Assembly (NCBI GenBank): GCA_900313845.1
Contig: OMTC01000300.1
Location: 1-7,133 of the forward strand
Reading direction: 5' to 3'
Source of the DNA: an uncultured Prevotellaceae bacterium
Lineage (GTDB): Bacteria > Bacteroidota > Bacteroidia > Bacteroidales > Bacteroidaceae
Length of the DNA: 7,133 nucleotides
In this document: positions 5,969 through 7,133 of the stretch, in pieces
How positions within the stretch are numbered: the stretch's first letter is position 1
How the letters are laid out: each line of letters opens with the position of its first letter
Notes under the pieces: generated by a model
The model's input: the letters and a program-made list of their open reading frames with translations, nothing else
What the model was told of the DNA's origin: nothing
Database searches by the model: none
Translations under genes and position numbers: made by a program

Positions 5969-6011
5969 AAAATAAAACTGAAAAATAAAAAACCGAATGA
6001 AAGAAAAAATC

Positions 6012-6019
6012 TATCTTTG
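6012..6019 (+). promoter_or_regulatory. Putative -7 box for the YgjP-like gene
   Basis: TATCTTTG followed by C, 20 bases before the ATG at 6040, so the leader would be only about 14 bases. No -33 TTTG is visible. It is divergent from the GH43 box 43 bases away, across an A-rich stretch (5964-6010). Confidence 0.6.
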
Positions 6020-6039
6020 CATACACAAAAACTATAAAG

Positions 6040-6666
6040 ATGAAATATTACATCGAAGATAAGGAGTTTGGAAAGATTATACTCACCACAAACACGAGAG
6101 CAAAAAGATTCGTGATGCGCGTTGTTGGAACAGAAGTTCACATCACCATCCCACTGGGTGTAACACAGAAGCTCATCAATCTCGACTACAAGATTGACAC
6201 AGATGTCATGAAGTTGGAACTGATAGAGGGTAATCGGGACTGTTTCTTCGTCAATCGCAAAGAAGGACAATGCCAAATTGTTTGTCCGCCCCATACAGAC
6301 TTTTCCCAAAAACAAGAATGGCTGAGAAAAGTGATCGTGGAGGAATTGAGAATACAGGCAAAGGTGATTTTGTGGAACCGAATGTTTCAACTGGCAAAAC
6401 GCTATGGCTTCAAATACAAGGATTTGAAGATTCAGACCTCAAAAACACGATGGGGCTCATGCTCCGCGACGAACAGCATCAATCTTTCGGTCTATCTCAT
6501 GACACTACCCTCGCATCTAATCGACTACGTCATTCTTCATGAACTATGCCACACCGTGCATCACGACCATTCCGATGCCTTTTGGGCACTGATGGACAAA
6601 GTGACTGAAGGAAAAGCGAAATCGCTCCGTCAGGAACTCAAAGAAAACTACAGAACAGAACTCTGA
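6040..6666 (+). CDS. YgjP-like (DUF45/SprT-related) zinc metallopeptidase
   Basis: 208-residue predicted cytoplasmic protein; no signal peptide or membrane segment is seen. The C-terminal half carries the hallmark block of the YgjP/DUF45 family: TRWGSCSATNSINLSVYLM (136-154), then the zinc motif HELCH (167-171) with catalytic Glu168, and the downstream ligand His177 in HDHSDAFW. The N-terminal half (1-90) is beta-rich with basic residues (NTRAKRFVMRV, 18-28), as in the family, whose members often begin with strands describing an arginine-rich hairpin. The family's substrate is not established here; the fold relates to SprT/gluzincin peptidases. It stands alone: divergent from GH43 and convergent with the rel gene. 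The start at 6040 follows the promoter box closely and gives the full domain. Confidence 0.9.
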   Translation: MKYYIEDKEFGKIILTTNTRAKRFVMRVVGTEVHITIPLGVTQKLINLDYKIDTDVMKLELIEGNRDCFFVNRKEGQCQIVCPPHTDFSQKQEWLRKVIVEELRIQAKVILWNRMFQLAKRYGFKYKDLKIQTSKTRWGSCSATNSINLSVYLMTLPSHLIDYVILHELCHTVHHDHSDAFWALMDKVTEGKAKSLRQELKENYRTEL

Positions 6667-6691
6667 TTTTATCAGCGAGTTTTCTTTTCTG
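6659..6691 (+). terminator. Possible intrinsic terminator after the YgjP-like gene
   Basis: AACTC-TGAT (6659-6667), loop TTT, ATCA (6671-6674), two-base bulge GC, GAGTT (6677-6681), then TTCTTTTCTG. The stem has nine pairs and includes the stop codon at 6664-6666. It is A/T-rich and therefore weak. Confidence 0.4.
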
Positions 6692-6720
6692 TTATTGTGT
6701 ATCAAAGGACTAAGAAAGGA

Positions 6721-7133
6721 CTAAATGCGAGAAACGCTGTCGAGGGATTTCAGTGCTTGCAGATGCTTCAGCAAATCATCTGCCTCATTCGTGTTGTGCA
6801 CGAAGAGCTGAACGGTACATTCAAAAATACCGTCCTTCACTTCCACCGTGAGCTTGTGCATATTCACACTCATCTCCTGAGAAATAACCTGGGTGATTTC
6901 ATTCAACAAACCCATGTGGTCGAGGGCACGCATGAAGATGGTGACAGGGAACAGCATGGTTGACATCTTCTTCGACCACTCTGCTGCTAGCACCCGATTG
7001 CCATGATTTGCTTTCAGACGAGCAGCAACAGGACATTGCAGCTTGTGAATAACGACATGGTTGTTGTCGTCGATGTATCCCATCACGGGGTCGCCTGGAA
7101 TCGGCTTGCAACACTCCGAAAGGGCATACTTGT
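6721..7133 (-). CDS. RelA/SpoT-family (p)ppGpp synthetase/hydrolase, C-terminal fragment
   Basis: Only the last 136 residues are in the window; the gene continues beyond the right edge and ends with TAG at 6721-6723. The visible part begins KYALSECCKPIPGDPVMGYID, the conserved Cys-Cys/zinc-finger-like (RIS/CC) region of long Rel proteins, followed by HKLQCPVAARL and a terminal ACT domain (about the last 75 residues: FPVTIFMRALDHMGLLNEITQVISQ and onward). These regulatory domains sense ribosome state or amino acids and control the N-terminal hydrolase and synthetase domains, which are not visible. A shorter reading starting at the ATG at 7086 is only an internal Met. Whether this is the bifunctional Rel or a second RelA/SpoT paralogue cannot be told from the fragment. 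Confidence 0.93.
   Translation of the reverse strand, partial: KYALSECCKPIPGDPVMGYIDDNNHVVIHKLQCPVAARLKANHGNRVLAAEWSKKMSTMLFPVTIFMRALDHMGLLNEITQVISQEMSVNMHKLTVEVKDGIFECTVQLFVHNTNEADDLLKHLQALKSLDSVSRI

Noticed and set aside
5947..6390. Minus-strand open frame of 147 codons over the YgjP-like gene
   Set aside because: It overlaps the promoter region and the metallopeptidase coding sequence, and has no recognisable domain.

Overview
The window looks like a chromosomal segment from Bacteroidota, most likely order Bacteroidales and plausibly a Prevotella-like gut or rumen lineage. Three things point there: the Bacteroidota-type -7 promoter box (TAnnTTTG) occurs before four transcription units, three of them as TATCTTTGC; start codons follow A/T-rich leaders with no Shine-Dalgarno sequence; and a DUF4348-type lipoprotein and secreted GH51/GH43 enzymes are present. 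The genus is inferred from general resemblance, not from a search.

Layout, left to right. (1) On the minus strand, a lipoprotein gene (931-1767) overlaps murB by 17 bases; murB runs off the left edge. (2) Divergent from these, pheS (1961-2980) is complete on the plus strand. (3) 2981-3123 has no gene but is dense in repeats: a five-copy heptamer array touching the pheS stop, a GC-rich palindrome, and a perfect 21-base inverted repeat that contains the stop of the next gene. (4) Two secreted glycosidases on the minus strand follow: GH43 (4827-5846), upstream in transcription, then GH51 alpha-L-arabinofuranosidase (3124-4641). The 185-base gap between them holds two tandem 49-base units and an octamer array. 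(5) 5847-6039 is a divergent regulatory region with another octamer array, a heptamer array and back-to-back promoter boxes. (6) A YgjP-like zinc metallopeptidase (6040-6666) is on the plus strand. (7) The C-terminal end of a RelA/SpoT-family protein enters from the right edge on the minus strand.

The housekeeping genes (murB, pheS, rel) cover peptidoglycan precursor synthesis, tRNA charging and the stringent response. The GH43-GH51 pair looks like a small accessory module for removing arabinose or xylose side chains from plant polysaccharide, with no SusC/SusD transporter in view. The feature most worth a second look is the arrangement of short repeats. Both glycosidase genes begin 5-6 bases from a five-copy octamer array, and pheS, GH51 and GH43 each end at or within a few bases of a repeat. 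GH51 also appears to lack its final beta-strand exactly where the palindrome starts. I see no CRISPR array, RNA gene, insertion sequence or transposase.
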